From an uncultured Hungatella sp. (GTDB lineage: Bacteria > Bacillota > Clostridia > Lachnospirales > Lachnospiraceae), in contig CAJUEJ010000013.1 in assembly GCA_910585435.1 (NCBI GenBank), positions 1-64,000 of the forward strand: a DNA stretch of 64,000 bases, written 5' to 3'. The notes beneath the pieces were generated by a model. That model ran no database searches. It saw only the letters and a program-made list of their open reading frames with translations, and was not told where the DNA came from. The translations under genes were made by a program, and so were the position numbers. How positions within the stretch are numbered: position 1 is the first letter of the stretch; every line of letters begins with the position of its first letter. This document shows, one piece after another, positions 34,149-42,763 of the stretch.

Positions 34149-35126
34149 TCAGCTCTTTTTCCGTTTGTCAACCACCTTCATCCCAAACCATTTGCTCACA
34201 AGCCACCGCAACTCCGGCCACAGCACAGTGGCATAATCCATCATATGATAGGCTGCCATATACAGCTCCCGCCCCTTCTCCTTAGGCGTCCCCTTCCACG
34301 GGGTCATAGCCAGATACCTGTCATACGCTTTGCGGTAGTGATTTAAATTCCCGCGGATCCAGGGTCGTTCATCCCCCATATAGTGAATAATCCCAGGATT
34401 CTTCTTGGCATCACAAAACATTTCCTTTGTCACAGCAGAATAAGCCGGGGAATGCTGCACCAGATTTTCATAAGAAAAATACCGGTAATTAGGGAAGAAA
34501 TTATATTTAGGCGGCAGGGAGGCAATCTCCCCCTTCAAAGCCCCGTTGAGGGCATCCTGATCGCAGGCAAACAGCCGCCCCTCCTTCTCCTTATAAAAAT
34601 CCAGGATCCGCTTTTCCGCCCCGGTACTACGCCACCGTGCCAGATCGATTAAGAGCACGCCGGAGTTAAAATAAGGTGCCCTTTCCCCTAACCCGATTGC
34701 GTCCTTCACCCTTTTATATATGGTAGGCTCCATCACAGCCCCCATCACATGTCCCTCCAGGCTCAGATTCCACAATTCACTGAGAGGCCGTGCCGCCACT
34801 GTATCACAATCCAGGTAAAGAACCCGGTCTGTATCCGGCGGCAGCAGCTGCCCCACGAAGAGACGGCCCATGGCGCTGATGTCAAAGCCTCTTGTGTCAA
34901 TGGCGTAATCAAACCTTTCCTCTATGTCGTCCAGCCGTAAAAAATGCAGCTCCCTTCCATACCGGTCTGCTATCTGCCTCAGACGTTTTTTGCTTTCTTT
35001 GGACAGGCCTATGGAAATCACATACACTGTGATCCGGGGCAGATCCTGATTCTGAACAAACACAGAGACCATGGACACTGCCAGATGCCTGGCATAAGAA
35101 TCATTACATGCATATACAATATTCAT
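34149..35126 (-). CDS. Family 8 glycosyltransferase
   Basis: 325 residues. The retaining GT-A fold of family 8 (glycogenin and LPS galactosyl/glucosyltransferase relatives) is shown by MNIVYACNDSYARHLAVSM at the start, the metal-binding DCD at residues 106-108 in VLYLDCDTVAARPL, NSGVLLIDLARWR, and the late HYMGDERPWI motif. It transfers glucose or galactose from a UDP-sugar to a growing surface glycan. It is first in a two-gene minus-strand unit with the family 2 enzyme and is divergent from the flippase gene. Confidence 0.9.
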   Translation of the reverse strand: MNIVYACNDSYARHLAVSMVSVFVQNQDLPRITVYVISIGLSKESKKRLRQIADRYGRELHFLRLDDIEERFDYAIDTRGFDISAMGRLFVGQLLPPDTDRVLYLDCDTVAARPLSELWNLSLEGHVMGAVMEPTIYKRVKDAIGLGERAPYFNSGVLLIDLARWRSTGAEKRILDFYKEKEGRLFACDQDALNGALKGEIASLPPKYNFFPNYRYFSYENLVQHSPAYSAVTKEMFCDAKKNPGIIHYMGDERPWIRGNLNHYRKAYDRYLAMTPWKGTPKEKGRELYMAAYHMMDYATVLWPELRWLVSKWFGMKVVDKRKKS

Positions 35127-35264
35127 TCCAACCCCACCTTCCGGTCGCTGATATAGTTATTCTAAGTTACTGTTATTCTAAGCTTAAGCCTTATAAAAGT
35201 CAAATAAGGGATTGATTTTTTATAAAATACCATATACACTCTTACATAAATCAGACACAGCAGA

Positions 35265-36707
35265 ATGCAGGTGCAGACAATGATATCATCCCCCAGTATC
35301 CACCTAAACTATATTTACAATTTAATATATCAGATCCTTACATTCCTGACACCCCTTATTACCACCCCCTACGTCTCCAGGGTAATCGGCCCGGACGGTA
35401 CAGGCGTGCAAAGCTACACCAACTCTGTGGCCCAGTACTTTGCCATCGTCGCGGCTCTGGGGACTGCCTCCTACGGGCAGCGGGAGATTGCCAGGCACAG
35501 GGATGACCCAGAGGCCAGAACCAGGCTTTTCTGGGAGATCCAGCTCCTCTGTGCAATCACTACCTCCATATGCTTGGCTGTTTGGGTGGGAGTTATTCTT
35601 TTTTCTGAACAATACAGGTACTTTTACCTGGTGCTCACCATGAATCTTCTGGCGGTTGCGTTTGACGTCTCCTGGTTTTTCGGAGGCCTTGAGCAGTACA
35701 GGATGATTGTCACGAGAAACATACTGGTAAAATTCGCAGGAATTGTCTGCCTTTTTGTCTTCATAAAAGAAAAGGAGGATTTGCTTCTCTATGTGGCGCT
35801 TCTGGCCTCCACCACCCTCCTGGGCAATCTGTCCATGTGGGGGTACTTAAGGCGTTTCCTTGTAAAAACAGATATCCGCACCCTGAAGCCGCAGAGACAT
35901 TTAAAAGAGACCATAGTCTATTTTATTCCCACGGTGGCCACCTCTGTGTACACCATTCTGGACAAGACCATGCTTGGGTGGTTTACAGGGAACGATAAGT
36001 CTCAGAACGGGTATTATGAATACGCGGCCGGTATTGTCAATATGGGAAAAATACTGATCCTGTCCTTTAATACGGTGATGTCCTCCCGCATGTCCTATCT
36101 GTTTGCAGACGGGAGAGGCAGGGAGATCCGCAAGATGATAGAGCTTTCCCTGGACTTTGTCCTGCTTATGGGAATGCCGGTGATGATGGGGCTGGCAGGC
36201 ATAGCCTCCGGCTTTATTCCGTGGTTTCTGGGGGATAAATACCAGCCGGTCGTCCCTCTTCTGTACGTGTGCAGCCCTCTGATCCTGATCGTAGGCTTCA
36301 GTGACTGTATGGGCAGCCAGATTCTGACGCCTTCGGGGAAAAGGGCACAGAGCGGAAAGGTCATAGTGGCCGGGGCCGTGGTAAATGCTTTCCTCAATAT
36401 GGCTATGATCCCCAGGCTTCAGGCCGCCGGGGCCGCTGTGGCTTCCGTCATAGCGGAGATCTTTATAACAGGGGCATATCTGTGGCTGTGCCGCAGCTAC
36501 ATCAGCTTTTCCATGATATGGAGATCCGGGTGGAAGCGTTTCCTGGCGGCAGCCCTTATGCTGCTTTTTGTCGTGTGGATGGGAAGGCAGGCAGGCCCGG
36601 GGCCGGTGGTAACCTTTGTACAGATTGGCGCAGGGGCGGCAGTGTATTTTGTGGCTTTGTTCTTGATGAAGGATAAATTTCTGGTGAGACAATTATGGAA
36701 AAAATGA
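35265..36707 (+). CDS. Wzx-type oligosaccharide flippase
   Basis: 480 residues with about 12-14 hydrophobic helices of the MOP/Wzx superfamily. The N-terminal YQILTFLTPLITTPYVSRVI is diagnostic of polysaccharide flippases, and GQREIARHRDD and WFFGGLEQY follow. Such proteins turn lipid-linked repeat units across the membrane. Start: ATG 35265 or 35280, neither with a clear ribosome site. The stop overlaps the licD start by 13 bases, so the two are translationally coupled. A TTGATT/TACACT pair (about 35213-35241) may be the promoter. Confidence 0.88.
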   Translation: MQVQTMISSPSIHLNYIYNLIYQILTFLTPLITTPYVSRVIGPDGTGVQSYTNSVAQYFAIVAALGTASYGQREIARHRDDPEARTRLFWEIQLLCAITTSICLAVWVGVILFSEQYRYFYLVLTMNLLAVAFDVSWFFGGLEQYRMIVTRNILVKFAGIVCLFVFIKEKEDLLLYVALLASTTLLGNLSMWGYLRRFLVKTDIRTLKPQRHLKETIVYFIPTVATSVYTILDKTMLGWFTGNDKSQNGYYEYAAGIVNMGKILILSFNTVMSSRMSYLFADGRGREIRKMIELSLDFVLLMGMPVMMGLAGIASGFIPWFLGDKYQPVVPLLYVCSPLILIVGFSDCMGSQILTPSGKRAQSGKVIVAGAVVNAFLNMAMIPRLQAAGAAVASVIAEIFITGAYLWLCRSYISFSMIWRSGWKRFLAAALMLLFVVWMGRQAGPGPVVTFVQIGAGAAVYFVALFLMKDKFLVRQLWKK

Positions 36708-37573
36708 ATTTTTATGACGAAGAAATGCGGTGCGGTTACCTTGTGACAGAAAAAACCAAGCATGTGTGGGCTGTTCAGCTGGATATGCTGGATGAAGTGG
36801 ATCGGATCTGTAAAAAGTATCATATCCCATATTTTGCAGACAGTGGCACGCTCATAGGAACCATCCGCCACAAAGGATATATTCCCTGGGATGATGACAT
36901 CGATCTGGTGATGATGCGGGAAGACTACGAAAGATTTATCCAGGCTGCTGCCGGGGAGGTGAAAGAGCCTCTGTTTCTCCAGACAGTCTATACAGATAAA
37001 AATTATCTGAAAGGGCACATACAGATACGCGACAGCCGTACAACCGGCTACAATGCGGAAGATAAAAGGGCAGGCTATCACTGCGGGATATTTATCGATA
37101 TCTTTCCCCTGGACGGGGTTCCTGATTCCGCGTGGGCCATGAAGCTGTGGCGGTTCCAGATAAGGACGGCGTGGAGTGTTCTGTACACCTGGTACCGTTT
37201 CGGCTACTACCCCAATGCCACGGTGTTTGGCAGGATACTCCACAGGATAGGCGCCCTTCTGCAGATTCCCATTCCCACTGCCTTTAAATGGTATGAAAAG
37301 CTATGTGCCAGATATTCGGGCAAGAATACCCGCTATGTCTGCGATACGGTTTTTATTGCTGACTGGGAAAAGAATCTGTGGGAGAGGGCATGGTTTGACA
37401 GTGCCGTCCTCATGCCCTTTGAGGACCGTCAGGTTCCGGTGCCCCGGGGGTATGACGGAAGGCTTAAGGCAGAATATGGAGAGTATCTGAAGCCTGTCCA
37501 GGCCCCTGCCTGCCACGGAGATCTGGTTCTGGATCCCTATATTCCATATAAAGAATTTTTAAAAGACCAATAA
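36695..37573 (+). CDS. LicD-family phosphotransferase
   Basis: 292 residues. LicD proteins transfer phosphocholine or a related phospho-group from a CDP-donor to glycans and teichoic acids. Hallmarks are the N-terminal KHVWAVQLDMLDEVDRICKK, FADSGTLIGTIRHKGYIPW and the acidic cluster WDDDID at 65-70, followed by DIFPLDGVPD. It is coupled to the flippase gene and ends at a terminator. A fused cytidylyltransferase gene at 30852 could make its donor, and the L,D-transpeptidase on the other side has choline-binding-like repeats. The actual group transferred is not known. Confidence 0.9.
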   Translation: MEKMNFYDEEMRCGYLVTEKTKHVWAVQLDMLDEVDRICKKYHIPYFADSGTLIGTIRHKGYIPWDDDIDLVMMREDYERFIQAAAGEVKEPLFLQTVYTDKNYLKGHIQIRDSRTTGYNAEDKRAGYHCGIFIDIFPLDGVPDSAWAMKLWRFQIRTAWSVLYTWYRFGYYPNATVFGRILHRIGALLQIPIPTAFKWYEKLCARYSGKNTRYVCDTVFIADWEKNLWERAWFDSAVLMPFEDRQVPVPRGYDGRLKAEYGEYLKPVQAPACHGDLVLDPYIPYKEFLKDQ

Positions 37574-37589
37574 TTGGAAATAAGCACAT

Positions 37590-37647
37590 AAAAAGACTGC
37601 CGGGAGAGATAATCAATACTGTGACAATCTCTTCCGGCAGTCTTTTT
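37590..37647 (+). terminator. Bidirectional terminator between licD and the L,D-transpeptidase
   Basis: AAAAAGACTGCCGG (37590-37603) pairs perfectly with CCGGCAGTCTTTTT (37634-37647), with an inner AGAGAT/ATCTCT stem. U-runs occur in both directions. Confidence 0.9.
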
Positions 37648-37665
37648 ATTCAAAATACAAGCTGT

Positions 37666-39078
37666 TTATGACAGCCCGTTCTCCGGTACGCTGTCATCGG
37701 TGGGATCCCAAGTCTGCTCGCTGGGAATAATAACTTTAAGGGCCGGGCGGTCAAAGGGACCGGGGACAGGCGAGTTATATACAGTGACAGAGGTGCCCAG
37801 AGCACAGTGGTCATAGATCCATTTACAGTCTGCAGCTGTAAAACGAATACAGCCGTGAGACCGGGAAATCCCTAAAAAGTTGTAGGTAGAAGAATACAGG
37901 GTATATGGATTGGGCTTCTCATAGATAGCGGAGTGCATCAGAATCGGAAGCCCCGCTCCCAGCCGTGTCAGATACTGGCAGTATTCTCCTGTAACCATCA
38001 GCCTCCACCGGTATTTCTCCGGAGTCTTGAAGGTTCCTATGGGTGTGTCGTCTCCTGTGGAGCACAGGAATGACTTGTAGGGAATGATAAAGCCGTTTTC
38101 ACCATCCTGCACATAGATGGTGGTACAGTTCATCTGTTTGTTGATGCGAATCTGGAAGGGGCCCGGATGGTTTAAATAAGGCTCCAGATCCGTGACCAGC
38201 CTGCCGTCGCCTTCGAAATAATATTTATAGCCATCTATGTACTGCCACCCTGTAACCGCATTGCCGTCTGCAAAGTAGTAACGGTCTCTGTCATTCCATA
38301 CCCATCCGGTAAAAGGCTGTCCGGTTCCGCTTGTGTAGGTGGGAAGTCCGTTTTCAAAGCTGATGCCCTCTGCAGCCGGAGCTGAAACTGCATTGGCGGT
38401 ATCTAAACTGGAAGCGTCGCCGCCTGCTCTGGCTATAAGCACGGCCCGCAGACCGGTGATATACTTGCCTGTGGCCATGGTGCCGCTGGTAGCGCCGTTA
38501 GCTGCCCACCCGCAGGTGGTACCGTCTGACAGCACGGAAGAATAATACACACTGTAATTGTCTGCAAGCTGCCCGCTTAAACGAATCTGGACAGCCTCGA
38601 TGGGAACCCCTGCCGTCCAGGGCGAGTGATCCCCGTTCATAACCCAGTTGCTCCAGCCGGTAGCGCCGGAGTAAGTACGGTATATGGCGTCTCCCCGCAT
38701 ACCGTTTACAGAATAAATACACAGTGACAGGGCGCCGCTGCCGCCTACCTGCAGCAGAGATCCGTCTGCAACCGGAGGCGTCCAGTTCATAGACTCAGGA
38801 TCCAGAAGCTGAAGCTGAATAGAGGAAATAGCAGGAACAGACGGGGCTGTCTGGGCAGGGGCAGGATCTTCCCCGGCCGGTGTGATCTCCGCAGCAGCAG
38901 TCTCCTCAGGTGTCTCCGTATCTATAAATGGTTCACTGGAATCGGGCTCCTCCTGGTTTTGTTCTGCAAATGCCGGACCGTAGTTTTCGTCAGGATCTGC
39001 AAAAGCAGGAAACACACTTCCCACAGCCAAAGCAAAGGTTAGCGAAACCAATGCCATGTGATGCGTAAGTCTTCGCAT
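37666..39078 (-). CDS. Secreted L,D-transpeptidase with ChW and cell-wall-binding repeats
   Basis: 470 residues from ATG 39078, with AGGAGGT about nine bases ahead. Signal peptide to FADPDEN, a Pro/Glu/Thr-rich linker (about 40-85), a clostridial hydrophobic ChW-like region (GATGWSNWVMNGDHSPW, EAVQIRLSGQL), two choline-binding-type repeats (FTGWVWNDRDRYYFADGNAV and GWQYIDGYKYYFEGDGRLV) and a YkuD domain with the catalytic SHGCIRF (Cys410). The enzyme forms 3-3 crosslinks or attaches proteins to peptidoglycan outside the cell. Choline-type repeats next to LicD suggest that it docks on phospho-amino-decorated wall polymers; this link is inference. Confidence 0.9.
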   Translation of the reverse strand: MRRLTHHMALVSLTFALAVGSVFPAFADPDENYGPAFAEQNQEEPDSSEPFIDTETPEETAAAEITPAGEDPAPAQTAPSVPAISSIQLQLLDPESMNWTPPVADGSLLQVGGSGALSLCIYSVNGMRGDAIYRTYSGATGWSNWVMNGDHSPWTAGVPIEAVQIRLSGQLADNYSVYYSSVLSDGTTCGWAANGATSGTMATGKYITGLRAVLIARAGGDASSLDTANAVSAPAAEGISFENGLPTYTSGTGQPFTGWVWNDRDRYYFADGNAVTGWQYIDGYKYYFEGDGRLVTDLEPYLNHPGPFQIRINKQMNCTTIYVQDGENGFIIPYKSFLCSTGDDTPIGTFKTPEKYRWRLMVTGEYCQYLTRLGAGLPILMHSAIYEKPNPYTLYSSTYNFLGISRSHGCIRFTAADCKWIYDHCALGTSVTVYNSPVPGPFDRPALKVIIPSEQTWDPTDDSVPENGLS

Positions 39079-39296
39079 GATGTTATACCTCCTGAAAATG
39101 AAATAAGCTACTGCCTGAACAGTAACTGACATAGTCATGAATCATAATTTACCATATTTATAAGGAAAATGCTATATCCAATTTACATTTTTTGTCTGTT
39201 ATTGTAAAATCGTAATAAAAATAATATTTATCCGTAAGAATTATGGGAATATTTAGTTTGGTATATGGAAGAAAGAATGGTAAAATGGAGAGTACG

Positions 39297-39989
39297 ATGG
39301 AAAGAGTTCTGGCAATCATACCAGCATTTAATGAAGAACAGAATATTGAAAAGGTAGTGGAAGGCTTAAAACAGCAGGGGCTCCCCATGGATTATGTGGT
39401 GGTGAATGATGGATCCACAGATCGGACGGCTGCTATCTGCCGGGAAAAGGGCTACAACCTTCTGGATCTTCCTGTGAATCTGGGGCTGGCAGGCTGTTTT
39501 CAGGCGGGGATGAAATACGCGTACAAAAAAAGGTATCCGTATGTGGTGCAGTTTGACGGAGACGGGCAGCACAGGCCGGAATTTATCGGGGCTATGCTTG
39601 CGAAGATGGAGGAAGGGTATGACCTGGTCATCGGAAGCCGTTTTCTTGAGAGCCGGAAGGATTATTCCCCAAGAATGATCGGAAGCCGGCTTATCACGGC
39701 GGCTATCCGGCTGACTACAGGAGTGAGGCTTACGGATCCTACCTCTGGCATGAGGATGTTTAACCGGGAGCTGATACGGGAGTTTGCGCTGAATTTAAAT
39801 TACGGCCCGGAACCGGATACGGTTTCCTACCTTTTAAAACAGGGGGCAAAGGTGGCGGAGATCCCGGTGATTATTGAAGACAGGGCAGGCGGGGAAAGCT
39901 ATCTGAAACCTGCCATAGCTGCAGGCTATATGGTGCGGATATTGATTTCGATTCTCTTGATTCAAAATTTCAGAAAAAGGAAGCGGTAA
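39297..39989 (+). CDS. Dolichol-phosphate-mannose-synthase-like family 2 glycosyltransferase
   Basis: 230 residues when started at ATG 39297 with GGAG six bases ahead; upstream in-frame ATGs at 39243 and 39285 are less supported. Motifs: VLAIIPAFNEEQNIEKVV, VVNDGSTDRTAAI, NLGLAGCFQAGMKYA, and the metal site QFDGDGQHRPEFI. Such enzymes load a sugar onto a polyprenyl phosphate carrier or initiate glycans. It is the first gene of a long glycan operon and lies 7 bases before the second flippase. Confidence 0.87.
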   Translation: MERVLAIIPAFNEEQNIEKVVEGLKQQGLPMDYVVVNDGSTDRTAAICREKGYNLLDLPVNLGLAGCFQAGMKYAYKKRYPYVVQFDGDGQHRPEFIGAMLAKMEEGYDLVIGSRFLESRKDYSPRMIGSRLITAAIRLTTGVRLTDPTSGMRMFNRELIREFALNLNYGPEPDTVSYLLKQGAKVAEIPVIIEDRAGGESYLKPAIAAGYMVRILISILLIQNFRKRKR

Positions 39990-39996
39990 CAGATTT

Positions 39997-41322
39997 ATGG
40001 GTGGAGGACAGGCTGGAAAGATGGCGGACAAGTGGGTGTCTCTCTTACTGAGGACAGGCGGGGACAAAGAAAGAGAGAATGTGATCTGGAATATCATCGG
40101 CAGCTTCTGCTATGCCTTTGCCAGCATGGTACTTTCTTTTCTCGTTCTCCGGATCATCGGCAAAGAACAGGGAGGGATATTTTCTTTTGGCTACAGCACC
40201 TTTGGCCAGCAGATGTTTCTCCTGGCCTATTTTGGAATCCGCCCCTTTCATGTTACAGATGGGAGAGGAAGCTATGGATTCGGCGATTATCTCCATCACA
40301 GATATATAACCTGTGGGATGGCGCTGGCAGTAGGAGCAGCGTATCTGGCTTTTTGCGGATATGGCAGGGAGAAGGCGGCAGTCATCTTCCTACTGGTGTG
40401 CTACAAGGTGGTGGACGGCCTGGCGGATGTGTATGAATCGGAATTTCAGAGAAACGGAAATCTGCATCTGACAGGAAAATCCAACACATTCAGAACCCTT
40501 TTGTCTGTAGGCACCTTTCTTGTGGTTTTAATCCTGTGGAAGGATCTGATGGCAGCCTGTGTGGCAGCGGTGGCAGCCCAGGCAGCCGGAGTCATTCTTT
40601 TTGACAGGATGGTAATCAAAAGGCTTTCAGGGATTCAATGGGAGTGGAGAAGGGACAGGCTTTTGCCTCTCACCTGGGAGACGATCCTTTTATTTGTCTC
40701 TGTATTTTTAGACTTTTACATTTTTTCCGCCTCCAAATACGCCATTGACGCCTGCATGGATGATGTGGCATCCGGATATTTCAACCTTATATTTATGCCA
40801 ACGTCCATGATAAATCTGGCTGCCGGATTCGTGATCCGGCCGGTGCTGACTTTTCTTACGGATGACTGGAACCAGAAACGGTTCAGCCGTTTTGCCAGGC
40901 TGCTTTTGAAAATATCCGGTGTGATTGCAGGGTTAAGTACAGCGGCAGTGGTTCTGGCCTGGATCCTGGGAAAGCCGATGCTTGGGATTATGGAGCGGCT
41001 TTTAGGTTCGGCTTACACAGGAAGCCTGACCGTTTACCACTCTTCCTTTGTGGTGATTGTGCTGGGAGGTGGTTTTTATGCCTTTTTAAATCTGTACTAT
41101 TATGTGCTGGTGATTATAAGGCGGCAGAAAGTGATTTTCGGGATTTATTTTATACTGACTCTGTTAGCTGCATGGCTGGCGCCCCGTCTGGTGGCCGGGT
41201 ACGGGATTCCGGGGGCGGCCTGGGCTTACGTAAGCCTTATGGTGGTTATGGCCGCAGGCTTTGTGGCAGGAGCCTGGATCCTGGTACTGCATTGCGGAAA
41301 TAAAGGTGAATGCAGTGCCTGA
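39997..41322 (+). CDS. Wzx-like polysaccharide flippase (second)
   Basis: 441 residues with about 12 hydrophobic helices. Start at ATG 39997, directly after the glycosyltransferase stop. The segment NVIWNIIGSFCYAFASMVLSF followed by RIIGKEQGGIFSFGYS fits the N-terminus of MOP-type flippases in wall glycan loci. Its presence beside another flippase at 35265 and an ABC exporter suggests that more than one glycan is exported from this region. Less typical than the first flippase, so the substrate is open. Confidence 0.78.
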   Translation: MGGGQAGKMADKWVSLLLRTGGDKERENVIWNIIGSFCYAFASMVLSFLVLRIIGKEQGGIFSFGYSTFGQQMFLLAYFGIRPFHVTDGRGSYGFGDYLHHRYITCGMALAVGAAYLAFCGYGREKAAVIFLLVCYKVVDGLADVYESEFQRNGNLHLTGKSNTFRTLLSVGTFLVVLILWKDLMAACVAAVAAQAAGVILFDRMVIKRLSGIQWEWRRDRLLPLTWETILLFVSVFLDFYIFSASKYAIDACMDDVASGYFNLIFMPTSMINLAAGFVIRPVLTFLTDDWNQKRFSRFARLLLKISGVIAGLSTAAVVLAWILGKPMLGIMERLLGSAYTGSLTVYHSSFVVIVLGGGFYAFLNLYYYVLVIIRRQKVIFGIYFILTLLAAWLAPRLVAGYGIPGAAWAYVSLMVVMAAGFVAGAWILVLHCGNKGECSA

Positions 41323-41450
41323 TAGGTTCGTCATCTGTGGGTCTGCAAATCGGCGTTGTAGCAGTGCCTGCACCTGATTTGCCTGTGTGCCGGCACACAG
41401 GGCACAAAGAGCTTCCGGGAACACTTTGCTGGAGAAATGAGGACAGGAAC

Positions 41451-42401
41451 ATGAATAAAAAGGTGGATGTGATCATTCCGGTGTATAAGCCGGATCAGAA
41501 ATTTTTAAGCCTGCTTAAGCGGCTTAAGCGGCAGACCTATCCTGTAAACAGGATCATTATTATGAATACGGATCCCTCTTGCTGGGATGAAACAAAGTAC
41601 GGCGGCATACCAGGGATACAGGTTTACCATCTGGAAAAAGCGGATTTTGATCACGGAAGAACGAGAAATCAGGGGGCATCCCATTGCAGCGGGGATATTA
41701 TGATTTTCATGACCGACGATGCCCTGCCGGCAGATCCGTATCTGGTGGAGCGTCTGGTGGGGGCGTTTGAAAACCGGGGGCAGGAGGGAGAAGAGATCGC
41801 CCAGGTCTATGCCAGGCAGCTTCCGGCCAGAGACTGCAGGCCTGTCGAACGGCTTAACAGGGAGTACAACTATCCAAAGGAAAGCAGGATAAAGACAGGG
41901 AAGGATCTGGGGGAGCTGGGAATCAAAACGTATTTTGCCTCCAACGTCTGCTGCGCCTACCGGAGGGACATATTCGTGAAACAGGGCGGTTTTATTGACA
42001 GGACGATTTTCAATGAGGATATGATCTACGCAGCCGGGGTGATAAAAGACGGGTATGCCATCATGTATGAGGCGTCTGCCCGGGTGATACATTCCCATAA
42101 TTTTTCGGCAGGGCAGCAGTTTCGCCGCAATTTTGACCTGGCGGTTTCCCAGGCGGATCATCCGGAAGTGTTTCAGGGAATCCCCTCTGAGGGGGAGGGG
42201 ATCCGGATGGTAAAAAAGACAGCGGGAAAGCTGATAAAAACCGGCCAGGGACGGCTGATCCCATCTCTTATTTTCGGCAGCGGCTGCAAGTATCTGGGAT
42301 ACCGGATGGGAAAAAGCTATAAAAGCCTGCCTCTGTGGATGGTACGTCTGTGTACCTCCAATACGGACTATTGGAACAGGAAGGAGAAAAACCAGCCATG
42401 A
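41451..42401 (+). CDS. Family 2 glycosyltransferase (rhamnosyltransferase-like)
   Basis: 316 residues from ATG 41451. The frame opens earlier (41310), but that part overlaps the flippase and lacks a ribosome site. Motifs: VDVIIPVYKPDQKFLSLLKRL, the conserved HGRTRNQGASHCSGDI, metal site FMTDDALPAD, and FNEDMIYAAGVIKDGY. The DHGRTRN block is typical of bacterial rhamnosyltransferases. The dTDP-rhamnose epimerase gene rfbC lies 2.1 kb downstream, consistent with such a donor. The stop overlaps the DUF2304 gene start in ATGATGA. Confidence 0.88.
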   Translation: MNKKVDVIIPVYKPDQKFLSLLKRLKRQTYPVNRIIIMNTDPSCWDETKYGGIPGIQVYHLEKADFDHGRTRNQGASHCSGDIMIFMTDDALPADPYLVERLVGAFENRGQEGEEIAQVYARQLPARDCRPVERLNREYNYPKESRIKTGKDLGELGIKTYFASNVCCAYRRDIFVKQGGFIDRTIFNEDMIYAAGVIKDGYAIMYEASARVIHSHNFSAGQQFRRNFDLAVSQADHPEVFQGIPSEGEGIRMVKKTAGKLIKTGQGRLIPSLIFGSGCKYLGYRMGKSYKSLPLWMVRLCTSNTDYWNRKEKNQP

Positions 42402-42763
42402 TGACAGTAACCCTTAGGATCGCATTGATTCTGGTATCTGTGGGAACCCTGTTTCTCATGATGAGAAAGATCCGCCAGTCCAAGGTGCAGATTGAGAATG
42501 CAATTTTCTGGATTATTCTGGCCCTGGTTTTAGTGGTGTTCAGCATCTTCCCGTCAGTGGCGGATTTTGCATCCCGCCTGGTAGGGATCTATGCCACCAC
42601 CAATTTTTTGTTTGTCTTTGCCATCTTTGTGCTGATTGTCAAGATTTTTTACATGACAATCCATATTTCCCAGCTGGAGACAAAGATAAAAGAACTGGCA
42701 CAGCAGATAGCGCTGATAGAGAAAATAAGGGAAGAAGAGGGTGTGCATGATGAAAAAGATTAA
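42398..42763 (+). CDS. DUF2304 membrane protein
   Basis: 121 residues. Two or three hydrophobic helices (LRIALILVSVGTLFLMM, NAIFWIILALVLVVFSIF, TNFLFVFAIFVLIVKIF) precede a charged C-terminal coiled-coil segment (LETKIKELAQQIALIEKI). Proteins of this family are regularly found next to family 2 glycosyltransferases in cell-surface operons and may act as membrane partners. It overlaps the genes on both sides by a few bases, so the three are translationally linked. Confidence 0.82.
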   Translation: MMTVTLRIALILVSVGTLFLMMRKIRQSKVQIENAIFWIILALVLVVFSIFPSVADFASRLVGIYATTNFLFVFAIFVLIVKIFYMTIHISQLETKIKELAQQIALIEKIREEEGVHDEKD

